Below are positions 1 to 13,397 of a stretch of DNA of 64,000 nucleotides, piece after piece. Location: assembly GCA_013397695.1 (NCBI GenBank), contig VYZI01000108.1:1068303-1132302 (forward strand), given 5' to 3'. Both the position numbers and the translations under genes were made by a program. Source of the stretch: Centropus unirufus. Taxonomy: Eukaryota; Chordata; Aves; Cuculiformes; Centropidae. Every line of letters begins with the position of its first letter. The stretch's first letter is position 1. The notes below the pieces were generated by a model. That model was not told where the DNA came from and searched no databases. It was given only the letters and a program-made list of their open reading frames with translations.

Positions 1-3000
1 TTAACAAATCCCCCCCGGAAACTGTGAGTTCAGTTACTGATAACTTTTTATAAAGTCCTTTGTATTAGTAATAAAAGCTATCTTTAAAAATGCTTTTCAC
101 TTATTTCTTCACATATTTGTATTTATTTTTATTTGATCAACAAAGAAAAACAACATTTTAAATGCCATTTATGAGCTCATCATTACAGGAGCTTATAATC
201 CACGTGATAATCTTCTGAAGAAGTAGTGTTTACATAGCTAAGATGCTTTAGAGTTTTGGCTAACAATGCTAAGGAGCTTTTTGAAGCTACAATTTGGAAT
301 ATAGCAACTTTTCACATTTTGTGTTTCAAGTGGCTAAAGCTATTTAGCTTTTGTGGTCAGATACATTAACCCACACACAGTTTGGGTCAAGTAACTACAG
401 TAACCAAAACTTCCTCTGATAATAACATTCTTTCATCTAATGCAAGCAAAACGACCCCATTTATAATGAAACCGAACCTAACCAAAGCTTTGACTACTCT
501 TTACAGTAGTCCGTACACTTAATTATAACCTCTAGAGAAAATTATCAAACATCATGCTACTGATGCTGTTGTATAGTTGCAAATCATACTGTGCTTTTGT
601 AACCCTTTTTGAGGATAGTCAAAATGCCAAATATCTGTTCACTTAGTCTATCAGGAAAAAATTCTGTCTGGCTGGTCTCACCTCCTCAAAATAACATGGA
701 GGTAAAACTCAAGTGATGGTGAGAGTTTGGCCTTGTATCTACTGGGATTCTTTGGAGATGTGAACACTCATTTCTTTTTGCCTTTGAATAGAGTTTCAGT
801 AATGAACACTAGCCTTCAGTAATAGTGTGAGTGCTTGGATAGAATGAGTGTTGAAAGAAAACCATGTCTGGGGCTGAAGCAGATGGAAGCTATTATAACA
901 ACAGCTGATACAATGTGGGAGCTGAGGTTTAACACCACTTTCTCAGGCCCAGAAAGAAGGAAAGCACTCTTCTTTTGCTCCTGTAGAAGAGGGAGTATTG
1001 TGTTCTATATCATGTCCCTCTCAGTCTCCACTCGAACTCCCCAAAGGACTGTTTGGCAGTGCAGAAGCTTTGGTTTATTTAGTACAGAAGGACCTTTCTT
1101 TTTCTTCACCAATAATGTTTTGATCTTAGCTAGGATTGAGAAGTGCTTCATTCATCATGACTTCTTGGCAGTGACATAAAGGCATCCAGTGTTTAGCAGG
1201 TCTTCTGAATGTACATTGCTTGGAAAGAAAGCTGAGCTTCTTCATGAGTAAACATCTGTCTTAATCCTGCAATGCCTGAACAGCTGGAAAACATGCAGTG
1301 CATTGTGAGTGTGCTCAACATGTCATCCATTAATGTTTGTCTTCACAAACTCAAATCATCCTTCTTGAGGGTGGAATCGTTTTCCTTTGACTGGGGCACT
1401 TGAAAGGCTGCTCTGTGTGTTTCACAAGCCCGGCTCTTGTAGTAAGTTTTTTTCTATCATTTCTGTTTGTGATGGTGTTAAGTATTGCGAACAGCTCTGA
1501 GAATGATGCGGAGCATGTCTCCGGTGGTTCCTAGCTTTAGGGCTGAGAAAAATGGAGCAGACTATTTTTAGTGAGGTCCATAAAGTACTTAGTCTGTCTG
1601 GGCCATGGTCTGAAATAGATAAGCTTGTGGTCTGAGCAGAGAAATAAAAAACATAATAAAGCATGCACGTGTTTTATTTTCCCATGTACAGAGGCAGATC
1701 TATACAATGGCACTGTTTGCTTTTGTAGGTCCAGGTAGTAGTAGCATGTTCATGCATCTGTTACTCCATTCATTATGGTGTGGTCATTTTTCTGTCATTT
1801 ATACAAACAGACATCAAATAGCCCCAATAATATTATTAGCAGTATGATTCTACTTCAAGAAACCTTTGTCTATCCTTGTTCAGGGATAGTTGGAGGTTAA
1901 AAGACATCATCTCAGCAAGGGACATTAGGTAGCCGTGTCACCTCATAGGAAACGGCCATTACTCTTTCTAGCTGAGCGGAGCATCCTGTCACTTTGTCAA
2001 CATGTACTGCCTCTTTCTTCACGGTGCACTGATACCGGCAGCTCTCAAATGCCCTAAACATCAGTGACTTCCTTTGAGTGTAATACCTTGGTGGGATGAC
2101 AAAAGATTGCAAATGTCCTCCCTGAACTTATGAGTGCATACATGTCAGGCTAGCCATTTGTAATTTATAAATGAGTTGAAAATAATTAATTTGTCACACT
2201 TCTTTCAGGCTTCCTTTTAACATGAATGGAATTGCAGACCTAACCCAAGAGGGTGAGTATGCAGCAGTATCTTTTCCATGAGAATTATTGGAATTCTCTG
2301 GAGGTTGCCTATAAAAGTGCATGCATGAAACACTGTTGTCTGCTTCCTGGCAAGGGCGTGCACTTTTGAGGTGTGGTGCTCCACTCTGCAAGGTGTCTAA
2401 TCCTTTGGATACATAGATGAATTTAGCACACCTGCTGGATGTGACTTCTCAGGTGGTTTGAGTTTCATATCCAGACCATAGTGGGCAATTGAGGGCCTGT
2501 GAAGCGGAAGATACTGACAGCCTAAGTTTTGATAAGATAGTTGATCAGCTTGTGCGGCAGCTGAGCAGTGGTTCATGAAGGTACCTATAAAAGGACATGG
2601 GTGTCACAGGTGCCTGAAGTCTGCTGACTTTGAAATTCTGTCTAAATCTTCTCTGCTATTTTCAGCTTCTTAAACTATACTAACACCCACTTTGTAGAAT
2701 ACTCAAAAGTTTTTTCTCTTCCTGCCTTGGATCCTTGGTGACACTTTATTTTGGAAAAATTGGGGATTAGGTGGCATTTCCTTGAATTTACAAGTTCTAA
2801 AATAGGAGGTATTTCCTCAGAAGGAATGATGTTAGGATGTTTGACAGAAACTGGTAAATCTAATTACCTTTGATTAAAACCTGCAGCTGTAAGATAATAG
2901 AGACAAAGACAACTTTGAAGACAGATTCAGAAGCCAGGAATTTAGAAACCATTTTCAACATTTCCGCCTACACAGATTACTAAATAAAGGATTTCAACAA

Positions 3001-5711
3001 CTGAGGCGATGTTTTTGTTTGTAAAAAAGAGTGCTTAGTACAGTTGGATGATGAATTAAGGACAGCCGGAATATATCAGAATATACTTTCCCACACATCC
3101 AGTATGATTGAGCATTAATACAATTTCATCCCTTTGTAATTATTTTTTTTCTTTGCAGCTATTTCCAGATTGTTACCATCTGTAATTGTGACACTTTTAC
3201 AAGAAAATTTATTTAGTTAATACAGTTTCTGTGATTTTTGTAATTGTCATTGTTTGAAATCCAGAATCTTCTAAGCTGGCTTGACTTCATCAAGCCTCTT
3301 TTGTATTGTGCAACCAATAACCAGTATACTTTTTGTCACAACCCTGCCTTTTTTTTGTTTGTTTGCTTTTATAACTTTAGATAGAGACTCCCTAACAGAT
3401 GATGCTGAAGTGCTCTGGTGACGTTCCAGTAAAGAGATGAGCAGTTTTGCAAATTAAACCATTTGTGGATGAGAGAGAGAACCATTTAATAGCTGTTTTT
3501 GAAAGTTGTACACTGGACAATGGGAGAAATAGCTTTATTGTAAACACGTATTGTATGAATGAGACAGGCTTTGGAGCTGACTAAATTGAATTCTTTCAGG
3601 ACAAAGTTAGTTCGAGAAACTGTCCTTTGAAAACACAGTCATGTGGTGCCAGTTACCTCCTGTGAGATGCTATAGTGTGTAGCTCCCGTTGAAGTCAAGG
3701 GAATTGAAGTCCATTAGCACATTCAGGAGCTCTTGATAGAAATTATCATAGGTTTAATGAGACAATCAGAAAGTACAGAAAAGATGGTTTTTTGCATGTG
3801 TTTGAAACAACCCAGACCACACCATTTGAAATGAATTTATCTCCAACCAATTTTCTATACTGTGTTTCACTGAAAACTAGACTAAAAACAATTTTGAACA
3901 TTTTCAAAATAAATTTCAAAATAACTTTTGAAAATGCCAATTCCCAGAAAACAGCAGGGGTTGCATTCTTGTTTAGAGAAGACTAAGCAAAGACTGCTTC
4001 TGCTGAAATAAAAATGTCAGTATTTTGAAAATTGCTTCAAAGTGATGTGAACCTTCTAAATAAAATAATGGGGAGGCATTTTTTCTGAAAGATGAAAAAG
4101 AATTAGTGACAATTTTCTAGTAATGCTGTTCCAGTGACAAAAATGTTGTGGGGATTAATGATAAACGTGTGCTTTGTGTGGGGGAAGGGAAAACCTCTAT
4201 GATGCAGAGCTGAATTGTGTGATTGCTTTGCTTGCTGATGCAGGTAGCGTAAGACCTTTAAAAAAGTATGTTCGTGTATCTGAGTCATATGGATCTAGCT
4301 GCCTTTTGTCCAGTGGTTTTCCAAATCTGTTTAAGCCACTATTCAGAATAAGTAGCTGGTGTACAAGCCCTGGATAGCAGTGAATTCCAGGCTTTTATGA
4401 ACTTCTAGACTTACCCTGTACCAAGGTGCATGTGGATTTGCAGTTTTCCGTAAGAGTTTTCCTGTACAAGCTGGTTGTATTGGAGGAGATAATGGTTGAT
4501 AGACCCTTATTCCACCAGAATATTTTCAGTCTCTGAAATCAAGCAGTTTAACGGGTAAAACAAAGCAAGACATACTCTTACATAAAGACATGACATAGCA
4601 TATGTATGATGACAGTATTGCCTGTGACTTACTATCCTTACACTAAGCAGGTTTCCTAGTGGAAAAGTGTGTTATTTTTACTTTGCTGCACTCTTCATAG
4701 TAGTGATTTTAGTGGCAGGTGAATATTTAATACATCTGTTCAGATCAGACGTTGCATTTGTAATGGTTGCATGCATGAAACTCAAATATAAGAGCAAACG
4801 GTGAAATAATTTACAGAGAAAATCTTGTAATGTTCTCAGCACCTTCAGTGATTAAGCAGTTGCTGAAGGCTAAAACAGTAGCTAAAAAGATGATTGCACA
4901 GGTCTTGTGATCAAAAGCAAAAAGAGGAATGGAGAAGCTTAGGAGGTAAGTTGTTGGAAAATGGAGGAAAGACAAGGAGGAAGCTCTTCAGCCAGCCATG
5001 AAGGGGCACATATCTAGCAAAATGAATGGGATTCCTGTAAACTTTGGTAGAAGTTATCTTGTTGTCTTCACTGGGAAGGAAGATCAGCCCCAAGATCAGG
5101 CAATTAACACTGACACCAAAAATGTTTTGAGTGATGAGCCTTCCTGTAAGTGATGAATGTAGAATTGCTTGGTAATGATTAATGTGCATTGCATATTAAT
5201 AAATCATATTGTTTTCTTACTCTTTCCCTTTGCATTTCATTTCTCCTTGTGTATAGAACACTTTATATGGGACCAAAACCACAAGGATGTCTAAGAGGAG
5301 ACAATAACGGTTACATCCAGACAATTTTAAAGGAGATTTAGACAAAACTCTGATATTCCTTTTAAAACCACCTATCTGAATTAGGTAGATATTTGAGAAT
5401 ATTGCCATGTTTTACTAAAAGCTGCCTGTTTCTAAGCTAACACATGGCTTTCATATCTTCCTATTTTCCATGACATGGCATTATTTACAGCCTTTAATTG
5501 CTATGAGTGTGATTCATAAAGCCCCTGGCGGCATAGCATTGAGGTAAGTATGAAAAACTGAATTTTAAATAAATAGATAAATAAATATATGTAGAAGACA
5601 AACATATTTTCCAGAGTTTTTCTGAAATTGTAAAAAGATACAGGCTAACAGAAGAAGCTAGGCTAAAAGCAGAAGAGGTATTTATGCGCAGACAATGTAC
5701 AACATAATATA
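1..5711. other. Non-coding AT-rich stretch, no gene seen
   Basis: No exon, RNA gene or clear transposon was recognised here. The longest open frame is 114 codons at 835-1179 on the plus strand. It has no recognisable domain, no internal repeat and no flanking splice logic, so it is treated as chance. Shorter frames on both strands overlap each other, as expected for non-coding DNA. A short AAAT-type run lies near the right edge. CpG pairs are rare and there is no CpG island. Confidence 0.6.
5566..5590. repeat. AAAT-type simple repeat
   Basis: This is a short run of AAAT/AGAT units with no purine-pyrimidine bias beyond AT-richness. It lies about 120 bases left of a CR1 relic and is probably an ordinary microsatellite. 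Confidence 0.7.
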
Positions 5712-5834
5712 TAGGATCATAGAATGGTTTGGGTTGGAAGGAACCTTAAAGATCATCCAGTTCCAACCTTCCTGCCATAGGGAAGCCTCCCACTAGACTG
5801 GGTTGCTCAAAGCCCCAACCATCCTACCCTTGTA
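5712..5834 (-). mobile_element. CR1 LINE 3'-end fragment
   Basis: The plus strand begins with an ATCATAGAATGGTTTGGGTT-type string followed by a GGAAGGAACCTTAAAGATCA-type string. This is the reverse complement of the 3' untranslated end of avian CR1 elements. The fragment holds only the last 120 or so bases of the element: the terminal repeat, the GATGATCTTTAAGG-like segment and the part around the sense-strand equivalent of GGGGCTTTGAGCAACC. The inner part is missing, which fits the 5' truncation typical of CR1 copies (target-primed reverse transcription). It has no coding capacity. The exact inner break near 5834 is approximate. Confidence 0.9.
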
Positions 5835-7234
5835 CATAACATGATTTAGATCACTGAGTATTCTGGAGCCAGAGCAGAGATTGGTCTGTTCATCCAGGCC
5901 CTGAATCAGGCAATTGCTTTAGCATGTCCTTGTCCCCTAACTTTTCAGGTTTGCAGATGAGCAAAACCTTCAAATAGGCCTTTATTCTGGAACTTAAGCA
6001 TCTGCTGGGTATTCTTCTGAAACTCATAAAGGCACACAAACACTTCTCTGGAAAAAAGTGGGTAAGGTAATTGCAGTGTTAGCCTACGGGTGACCTTGGA
6101 TTTGTTTCTCAGTTTGTCCTCTGTGTCCTGAAGGAAGTTATGCAAGGTGACTACACTCCTTCCTTGTACATAAGAGTGGGTGAATAGCCCTGCCCAGGTC
6201 CCTCAAACATTTTGATGATTGTTGAGCACCAGGCATTTAGTTGATGATCCTTTTCTAGAAAATAATTCCCCTTTCTTAACAACAGTGAAACCATCCTAAA
6301 GACAATTTGCTCACCTGCTTTTCATCAGAAAACATTCTAGAGTGCAAAATATGTACAGAGACTTGCAAGCTGTTTCTCATGTGAAATTCTACATGAAATT
6401 AATATATATTATTAAGAACTCTTTGCCTGAATAGGATGTTGCAGGATTAAGTCTGCAGTACATTCCTTCAGTACATTTCTAGCTTCTTGTTTTCAGTTTA
6501 GTACAGCTCCCTTTGGTCATTCCAAGCCACCCCTGAGTTCCAGACATGAGATTTAAGAAGTTTTATGAATGGATATACTGAGAAAAAGAGAGAAGCAGAT
6601 TAGAATGATCTGTTTTGCAACATACTTCCACAGTATTTTTATACTCCTTTTATTGAGGAGAAGTGTTTTAGTGGAGCCTAAAATCTAGGCCATATTGTAG
6701 GTTTTAAAGATTGGGGGCGGGGAGGGTTCTCCATGATGCTGGAAATTCTACCTTCAGAAACCTTATTAATTCTTATTCTAAAAAATATTAAGAAAGCTTT
6801 TTAAGGAGGTACTTAATCATAAACCAGATGAAAATTGCTACAGTATGCTTATTTTATAGGCAGCTTGTTCATTAAGGAAAGACTCAGATTTGGAAGATCA
6901 AGTGAAAAAATTTCAAAGAGTGGTAAGAATTCCACGGAGAATATGTCTGATTCATTTGCCCTGTGTCCTTCAAACTCTTATTTCTTGTGGCCAGTCTCCC
7001 ATTCAAGGACCAATGACACCTAATTCTGATTCTCTGACTCCTGTTTGATATTTAAGGGTATTACATCTGGAGATGACAAAAATATACCCTTAAAAGAGTA
7101 AAGCCCTATTTTATTCACAATGGTGAAGCATTATTTTTCACTACTGTCTTTTCCTTGACACTGTCTTTTAATAACATGTGAACTGCTGAAATTATAATGT
7201 TTTGCTAATAGCTTGGCAATTGTCTGCTTACAAT
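5835..7234. other. Non-coding spacer between two CR1 relics
   Basis: No gene was recognised. Open frames are 66 codons or shorter and match nothing I know. The only compositional oddity is an isolated G-rich GC-box-like string near 6712-6726, listed separately. Confidence 0.6.
6712..6726 (+). promoter_or_regulatory. Isolated GC box (Sp1/KLF-like motif)
   Basis: A TGGGGGCGGGGAGGG string contains the GGGGCGGGG core bound by Sp1/KLF zinc-finger proteins. It stands alone in AT-rich sequence, with no CpG island, TATA box or gene start nearby. A regulatory role is therefore only a possibility, and the motif may be accidental. Confidence 0.25.
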
Positions 7235-7610
7235 GAATCACAGAATGATAGAAGTTGAAAGAGACCTCTGGACCTCCTTTAGCAGAAAAGGAGACTCCAC
7301 AGCCCCCCTGGGTAGTCTGTTCCAGTGCTGTCACCCTCAAAGCAGAGCTTTTCTCCATGTTCAGGTGGAACTCCTTATGTTCCAGTTTGCACCTGTTGTC
7401 CTTTATTGTGTCACTGGGCACCACTGAAAAGAGCCTGGCCCCATCCTCTTGACACCTGCCCTTTAGATATTTATAAACATTGATGAGATTCCCCCTCAAG
7501 TCTCCTCCAGGATAAGCAGACACAGGTCTCTCAGCCTTTCCTCACAGGAGAGATGATCCAGTCACCTGAACATCTTCATGGCTATGGGATGCAGGCTGCT
7601 TCTCTTTTCT
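7235..7610 (-). mobile_element. CR1 LINE fragment with ORF2 C-terminal relic
   Basis: This is a minus-strand CR1 copy of about 375 bases. Its 3' end lies at 7235, where the plus strand reads AATCACAGAATGATAGAAGT. The element runs leftward in its own sense through the 3' UTR from the end of ORF2. Translated on the minus strand from 7523, the first 50 or so residues read as a CR1 ORF2 C-terminus, including a GGDLRGNLINVYKYLKG segment and then EDGARLFSVVPSD, a block typical of one CR1 lineage. After that the frame slips, so the expected HWNRLPRE block appears only in another frame. It is 5'-truncated near 7610, has no functional protein, and the 130-codon frame across it is a fossil rather than a gene. 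Confidence 0.93.
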
Positions 7611-8622
7611 TCCTCACTGTGACTATATAGTAACCTAACTACACTGACAGTGACAGAATTCTAGTTCCCATATAGAGATGTATATGTGAGAGAGGGAAGC
7701 TCTTGGCATGCAACTGTCAAACAAATGTGATCAGACTCCATACTGGCTGTTGTGTTTATGCTAGTTTAGTGCAGTAATGACAGCTGAGGCTGGCTCAAAT
7801 CTTGCCCTAATACCAAAATGATATCCCAGAACTCCATTATGTAGAATGGTTTACATGCAATGTTAATTTAGAAAAACAGGAACAAACATCCCAAATGTAT
7901 TTGCTCTATTAGCTACTACTACTCATTAACTAGAATGGTGACGTGGTACACAGGTGACCCACTAGATTCTCTTTGACCCATCAGATAACACTTGAGATTT
8001 GGAAGAATTTGAAGTTGTCTACTTTATTGGCAGTTACCCCACAAGACTGAGATTTGAGAAAGCTTCTTGACAAGAAAAACGTAAGCAATGTTTTTTTGAG
8101 AAATGCCTGTCATGAAAAATTTTAAAGATTTTGGCTCGGTGGTCAGAAAACAAACCCATTTCCTGTGAGTTTAGCAACTCTGTCATGAATTATCTCAGTT
8201 TGTTTAACACAGTTTTCAAAGGTGTGTTTTTTGTTAAGACTGTGTATGGTGAGTGCTACAATTTGCCTGACAGCTTGGATAAGAAGTGATGAACACAGTG
8301 AATAAGCTCCATCAAGTAGGGCCAGGAATGATATCTGTTCTAGTAATGTCAGCTCATCTTAATACTGCATTACATGGCACTATACCTTTATCATGTTTTA
8401 AAGCTTTCTTTCCCTCTCAACCTTCCCTCTCCAGTCCCCACCACCACCCTTCAAAAAAAAGGCCATGTTTTCTTCTGATGCTTACGCTTTTGTCCCATTT
8501 CTCCGACAGAATCCAAAAGAATAGGAGTGCTCTTGGGTTATGGGATATATGATCAAGTTGCAGTGTTTCTCAAGTTTGTTCCTTGACAAAGCTTCATCTC
8601 TTGGAGATTCACAATAGTTCTG

Positions 8623-8663
8623 CTTTTCCCTTTTCTTTCTTTTTTCTTTCCTTTTTTTTTTTC
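8623..8663 (+). repeat. Pyrimidine tract
   Basis: About 40 bases are almost entirely C and T, ending in a run of T. It is followed by TCTAAACTC without a nearby AG that would make a convincing splice acceptor. Read on the minus strand it is an A/G-rich tract that could be the tail of an old retrocopy, but nothing recognisable precedes it. Confidence 0.5.
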
Positions 8664-11600
8664 TAAACTCATAATTTCTTGGCAAGTTACATGTTTTCCA
8701 GTGAAAGCTGTTGCCTTTACTGTAAATGACCATTCAGAACTTTGAGTACAGCAAGAATAATGTGTCTGTTTGGCTAGAAGACGTGAGTTTAGGGAAAATC
8801 TTTTACCTCCTCTTGTACAGAGACCTGTTAACGAGCCAGCACATTACTCAGACGCTGGCAGCTGAGAGCCTGCATTTCAGAGTGAGATCTAGCTTTAAAA
8901 ATATCCATCAACTTGATATTATGTCAGGTAACTGTACCTTATTGCAAATAAAATCCAATTTTCTAGGTCCGGAAGACTCAGTTTTTTTTTACAGATTTTT
9001 CTGAAGCTTCAACAACCATAATTTTTTTCTTAAACACAAAGTAATATCTCTTTCAGGTTCCCTGTATTACTAGTAAAAATACTGTTGGAAGGAAGGAAAA
9101 ACTCAGTTTTGTTCTATCTTTCATGAACAATAGTAAAATTGTTTTATCTTGGAAGGGACTAAGTCTGGAGGTCTGGATATTAGCAGAGTCGGGTATGGTC
9201 TCAGCCTAGCTTCACTGCATATTTTCCTACATGTATGTGGCAGGAGCAAGGGACATGATATAAAACTGAAGAAACTTTCCACAATTTGTATGGTACCCCC
9301 GTCTCTGAGGTAATTTCACTTTCTAGCTTTCCTGGGGTAACGCTGAGCTGTTTTGAGGTTTCTGACAATACAGGGAGTTATTTAAATAAATGCATCTGTT
9401 TGTTTAGGCAAATGACAGAGCATAGTGGCTTCTGCAGTTTGGTATATATTTCTGAAGTAGGCTCTTCATCTGATTCATATCCAGAGCTGCACATGGACAT
9501 AACTCCTCTGTGTGGCTGTCCCTGCTGACTGCGAGAAGTATAGTAGTCTGCAGGAATTACAGGAGTTGCCTTTTTTAATGTGGGGAAAAATGGTACAACT
9601 TTTAAGTGAAGTATCTTCATTTTTGCTGCTTTTAATAATGGGTATCATATTCCACATATATTACCTAGATCAGTTGCTGGTGCATGATATGTCTAGAAGG
9701 CAAGGAACATTTTCCTTTTGTCAGGAGCCATGTTAGTGGCAGAAGAATCATGGATGGACATGGAAGGGGATGGTCTTTAGCCGTAGTTTGTTTGCTCCCA
9801 TTCTGAGTATGGCCATGCATTAGAGGTTTATCTAAGCAGGGATTAACTTATCTGAAAATGACTTGGGTAAATATTCTTTTTCAGATAAGGTACTGAATGA
9901 GATGGTACTCTTATTGAGCTACTAAGGGAGATGGCGATCCAGGCAAGGCTGAAACAAGCAGTCCTAGAAATCAGGAAGTCCCTTTACTGTTAATGGCATG
10001 TTGTGCAGCTTGTCTTTCACAGTTTACCCCATCACCTTCTGTTAGGAAGTTAAAGCCAGAAATGGTTCTGTGACTGAGACTGAAGTTCCCCTTCCCCTGC
10101 CTCTGTGCTATAGGTAGCATGAGCACATGGCACTCCAACCCAGAAAGAGTTTCAACATTTGTGTTCGCTGCCAGAGAGAGTCCAGACTTCCACTGACAAT
10201 TCAAATGGATCCTCTGGTTGGCAAACCTCCCAACACAGCTCAGTCATCTTTTGTCTAAGATGAAGTCTTATTATCTTTGAATACGACTGTTCTCTGACTG
10301 CTACAAGGTCATTGCTGTTTTGGCATTTTTCCTGATGTTTTTATGATACTTGTTTTAATGTACTGCACATTATTCATTTTGGGACAGTGCTCAAAAATTT
10401 GCCCATAAATGCCACTTCTGGGTGAATGCTGTTTTTTATCACTGCATTGCTAAAGCCATTTCTGTTGTTTTCCCAGACCACTGCTATGGTTCATTGATGC
10501 TGAAACCAGCTTCAGCACAGGCGCAATGGGTTAAGGTTTTCCTGTTTGTTTGTGTAGTGATTGCAGCTCTGAGACTAACCTGTAGCAGGCAACAGAATAC
10601 AGCCATTTTGAAGAGATTCACATAAAGATCTGCACATATTTTTGAGAGGAAAATTTTAGGGGCAGAGTGGCAAGGTAGGAAGGAGGAAAAACTATGGATA
10701 TTATCTGATGAAGTACAGTGAAAGAGGAGAAACATTAATTTTCTTATTTTGTGCCCTGCACAATTTTTCACTGTGCATCTTCTTTTTGTATGGGAAAGGC
10801 TGCTTTGTTTCCAAGCACCTCAGTAAAGAGCTCACAACCTTCAATGAACTCATCCGGGGTATATAGCTCAGGAACCTTGAGGGCGTAGGTGGTAGGAAAG
10901 GAGACAATGCATAACCACATTGTCCTGTGAGCACAGTAGCATTGAACTATGGGATGGCTCATTGTTATTCTGCTTTTCCAAATGGAAATTAGATGACAGA
11001 AGTCTCCTTCTCAGACCCTTTGATTTCAGCTCCTTTCTGGCTTATACTGAGCAATGGGAGAAAAGAGGCAACATTGTCTTCTCTGACCCACCTCTGTTGG
11101 AGGCTCATGTGGGTAGCATAGGAGAATCAGTCCCCTTGCTTCACTGTGGGAGCCTGTCACTGGGATTAGTCCAGTGAGATTAGGAACAATAAACCTTGTC
11201 CCTAACAGCTTTAGTCCATCTTGAGGTTGTCTTTAACCTCAGGGGATGCTGAGATTTTCTTTAGAAGCTTCTGTATAAAAAGCCTCAGCACAAAAATCCC
11301 TCTTTGTTTGTTGAACAAGTTTCAGCAGATATTTTAATTAAAAACTACCAGTGGCAGCACATAGCAGGGCACTGAAAACCCTTTCTCTGTGGCAGTTTCT
11401 CAGCACAAATACTTCTGTGTGGTTATGGTCACATGTTTGATTGACTTGGTTCCCAAGCTGATGTTCACAGTACTGTATTCATCTTGTTCAGATGACTGTG
11501 ACATGCAGCCCGAATGCACTGATGCTGACAGTGAATGTGAGGAGAACCAGACAGTTGACAGCATCTCCATTTTTCAGAGCTGATGTAGGACAATCTGTCA

Positions 11601-13370
11601 CATGATTCTAGGCCGCAGCTTGTCATTTATAAAGCTATAGCTGTAATGTGGCTAAAATGAGCAGAAATGAGAGAAAAGTGACAAGAGGAAAGAAAAGAGG
11701 GAGGGGGAAGACTGTCTACCTCCTTTCACAAAATTATGCAAGCAATTTTTATTTTAATGAACACAATACTGATCCTGAATCTCAGATCTGCCTGCTGTTT
11801 CTACACGTTTGAACAGTGCTGGCAAACCAATCCATGCCTGCTGCTCAGGATAGTGTGTGTGCCCAGGGCAGATGTCAGAGATCCTTCAAGGCCATGTCAG
11901 AGACCCTTTGGGCTAACTTTGTGCCACATCTGTTATGGCTGTCAGGGAAGCCTTTCTCATTGTGGCTAGATGTGCAGGAGGTTAACAGGAGATTGAAACT
12001 GCCTTTTCCTGTGGTCTCCATACAGTTCCTGGGAAGACAAGTGTGGGGAACAAGTAACTTTTCTTCACCTGGATTTTCCCCTGTGCATCAATTTCTGCTG
12101 TTCCCTGTTTGACTGGTCTTTCCTGTAATATAGGAATAACAGTTCTTGTAGCACTGGACTATTCAGAGATTTGTAAAGGAAATGTAGCTATACCATAAGG
12201 ACAGCATTAAGATATGCATTTTTCCATTTGCCATCTACCTGTTTCCCCATGTGTTCCCATAAGATCCCAGAACAGGGAATTGAACACAGTTGTAAAGGGG
12301 TAAGACATGAGCTGTGCTGTCCCAGGCTTTTTGCTAGGAATTGTCAGGCTGAATGATGTCTTTGAGTCCCAGTTGTCTTGCTACTTCACTTTGTCTCTAA
12401 GACTTGCGTAATAAATCGCTGGTGACCTAAATGTGCAGGGAACATGATGTACACTGGCTACCACACTGAGGGCTTAGGAGAGAAATGGAACTAGGCTTCT
12501 GCCTATTGCTTTTATTCTCTGTTCGCTTTCTTGCAAGCAAACGGAAACTCAGTGCTCCTCAACTTATTGCTTTCTGGTTTGAGGATCAGTCAACTTGCAC
12601 AGGGGTGTGTGTTCAGGGGAGGTTGTTCTTATGCATTCTTGAAGTCTGGCTGTACTCTGTAAATCATATTCTTGTTTCTAAGTTGGGTTAAAAAGGAAGC
12701 CTCATGATGTATGTGGTACTTCTGTGACAAATGTTACATTTTCCTTAGTATCATACGCTCTTGTTAAGATGACTGGGGCACTACACTTGACAATGATGAA
12801 TTATTTACAGCAGACAGACAGCCATTTATCCTGTGGTACCATCTGCCATAAAGATCACATTTTTTCTTAGCAGCTTCCTCCCTTTGTTATTCTTTGAAAC
12901 AACATTTGAAGATGTGGAAGCAGTGAGGAACGGATAACCTCCTCTGGGCCATGGTTTCAGTGGTATGTTCAGATGCTCCTGGACAACAGTGTTAAAGGTT
13001 AAATGCTCTTGGCATTTGATGGAAAAAACTCTTTACTAAAGGTGAAGTGAATGATGCAAGCCTAGCATCAGCTTTAACTGTTTAGGATGTTTCCCATGTG
13101 CATCCTTTGCTGGTCTCCTTGGTATAAGGGTCATGTTGTGGGCAAGGAGGAGGTGTGACTGGAGCAGAACTGGCAGATGGTCCCTTGAAGGTCATTTTTT
13201 GTTGCTATCTCCTGTAGTGATGCCATATGCTGTGCAGGGTGATGTTTCCTTCCTCTTCATGGAGTGTAAACTCATCAAAACAGTAAGTGCAGCATGCCAT
13301 CAACTCTGAGCTCTTGAAGTTTCTGATTAGGTCTGTGGCTTTAAGATGTTTTTTAGTATGTTGTCAAAGT

Positions 13371-13397
13371 GTATATAGAATATAGAGTATATAGAAT
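13371..13397 (+). repeat. Short AT-rich tandem repeat
   Basis: The 11-base word GTATATAGAAT occurs at 13371 and again at 13387, giving a 16-base period. The following ATCATAG resembles a CR1 end, but the expected GGTTGGAAGG segment does not follow, so no CR1 is called. Confidence 0.5.

Noticed and set aside
835..1179. 114-codon plus-strand frame
   Set aside because: No domain, no splice or promoter context, and a length expected by chance in 64 kb of six-frame sequence.
5519..5533. Second CTCF-like site (GCCCCTGGCGGCA)
   Set aside because: At least three core mismatches to the CTCF consensus when aligned on the minus strand.
7131..7523. 130-codon minus-strand frame as a gene
   Set aside because: Its N-terminal part is the fossil C-terminus of CR1 ORF2, and the rest runs out of the element into unrelated DNA. 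It is annotated as part of the CR1 relic.
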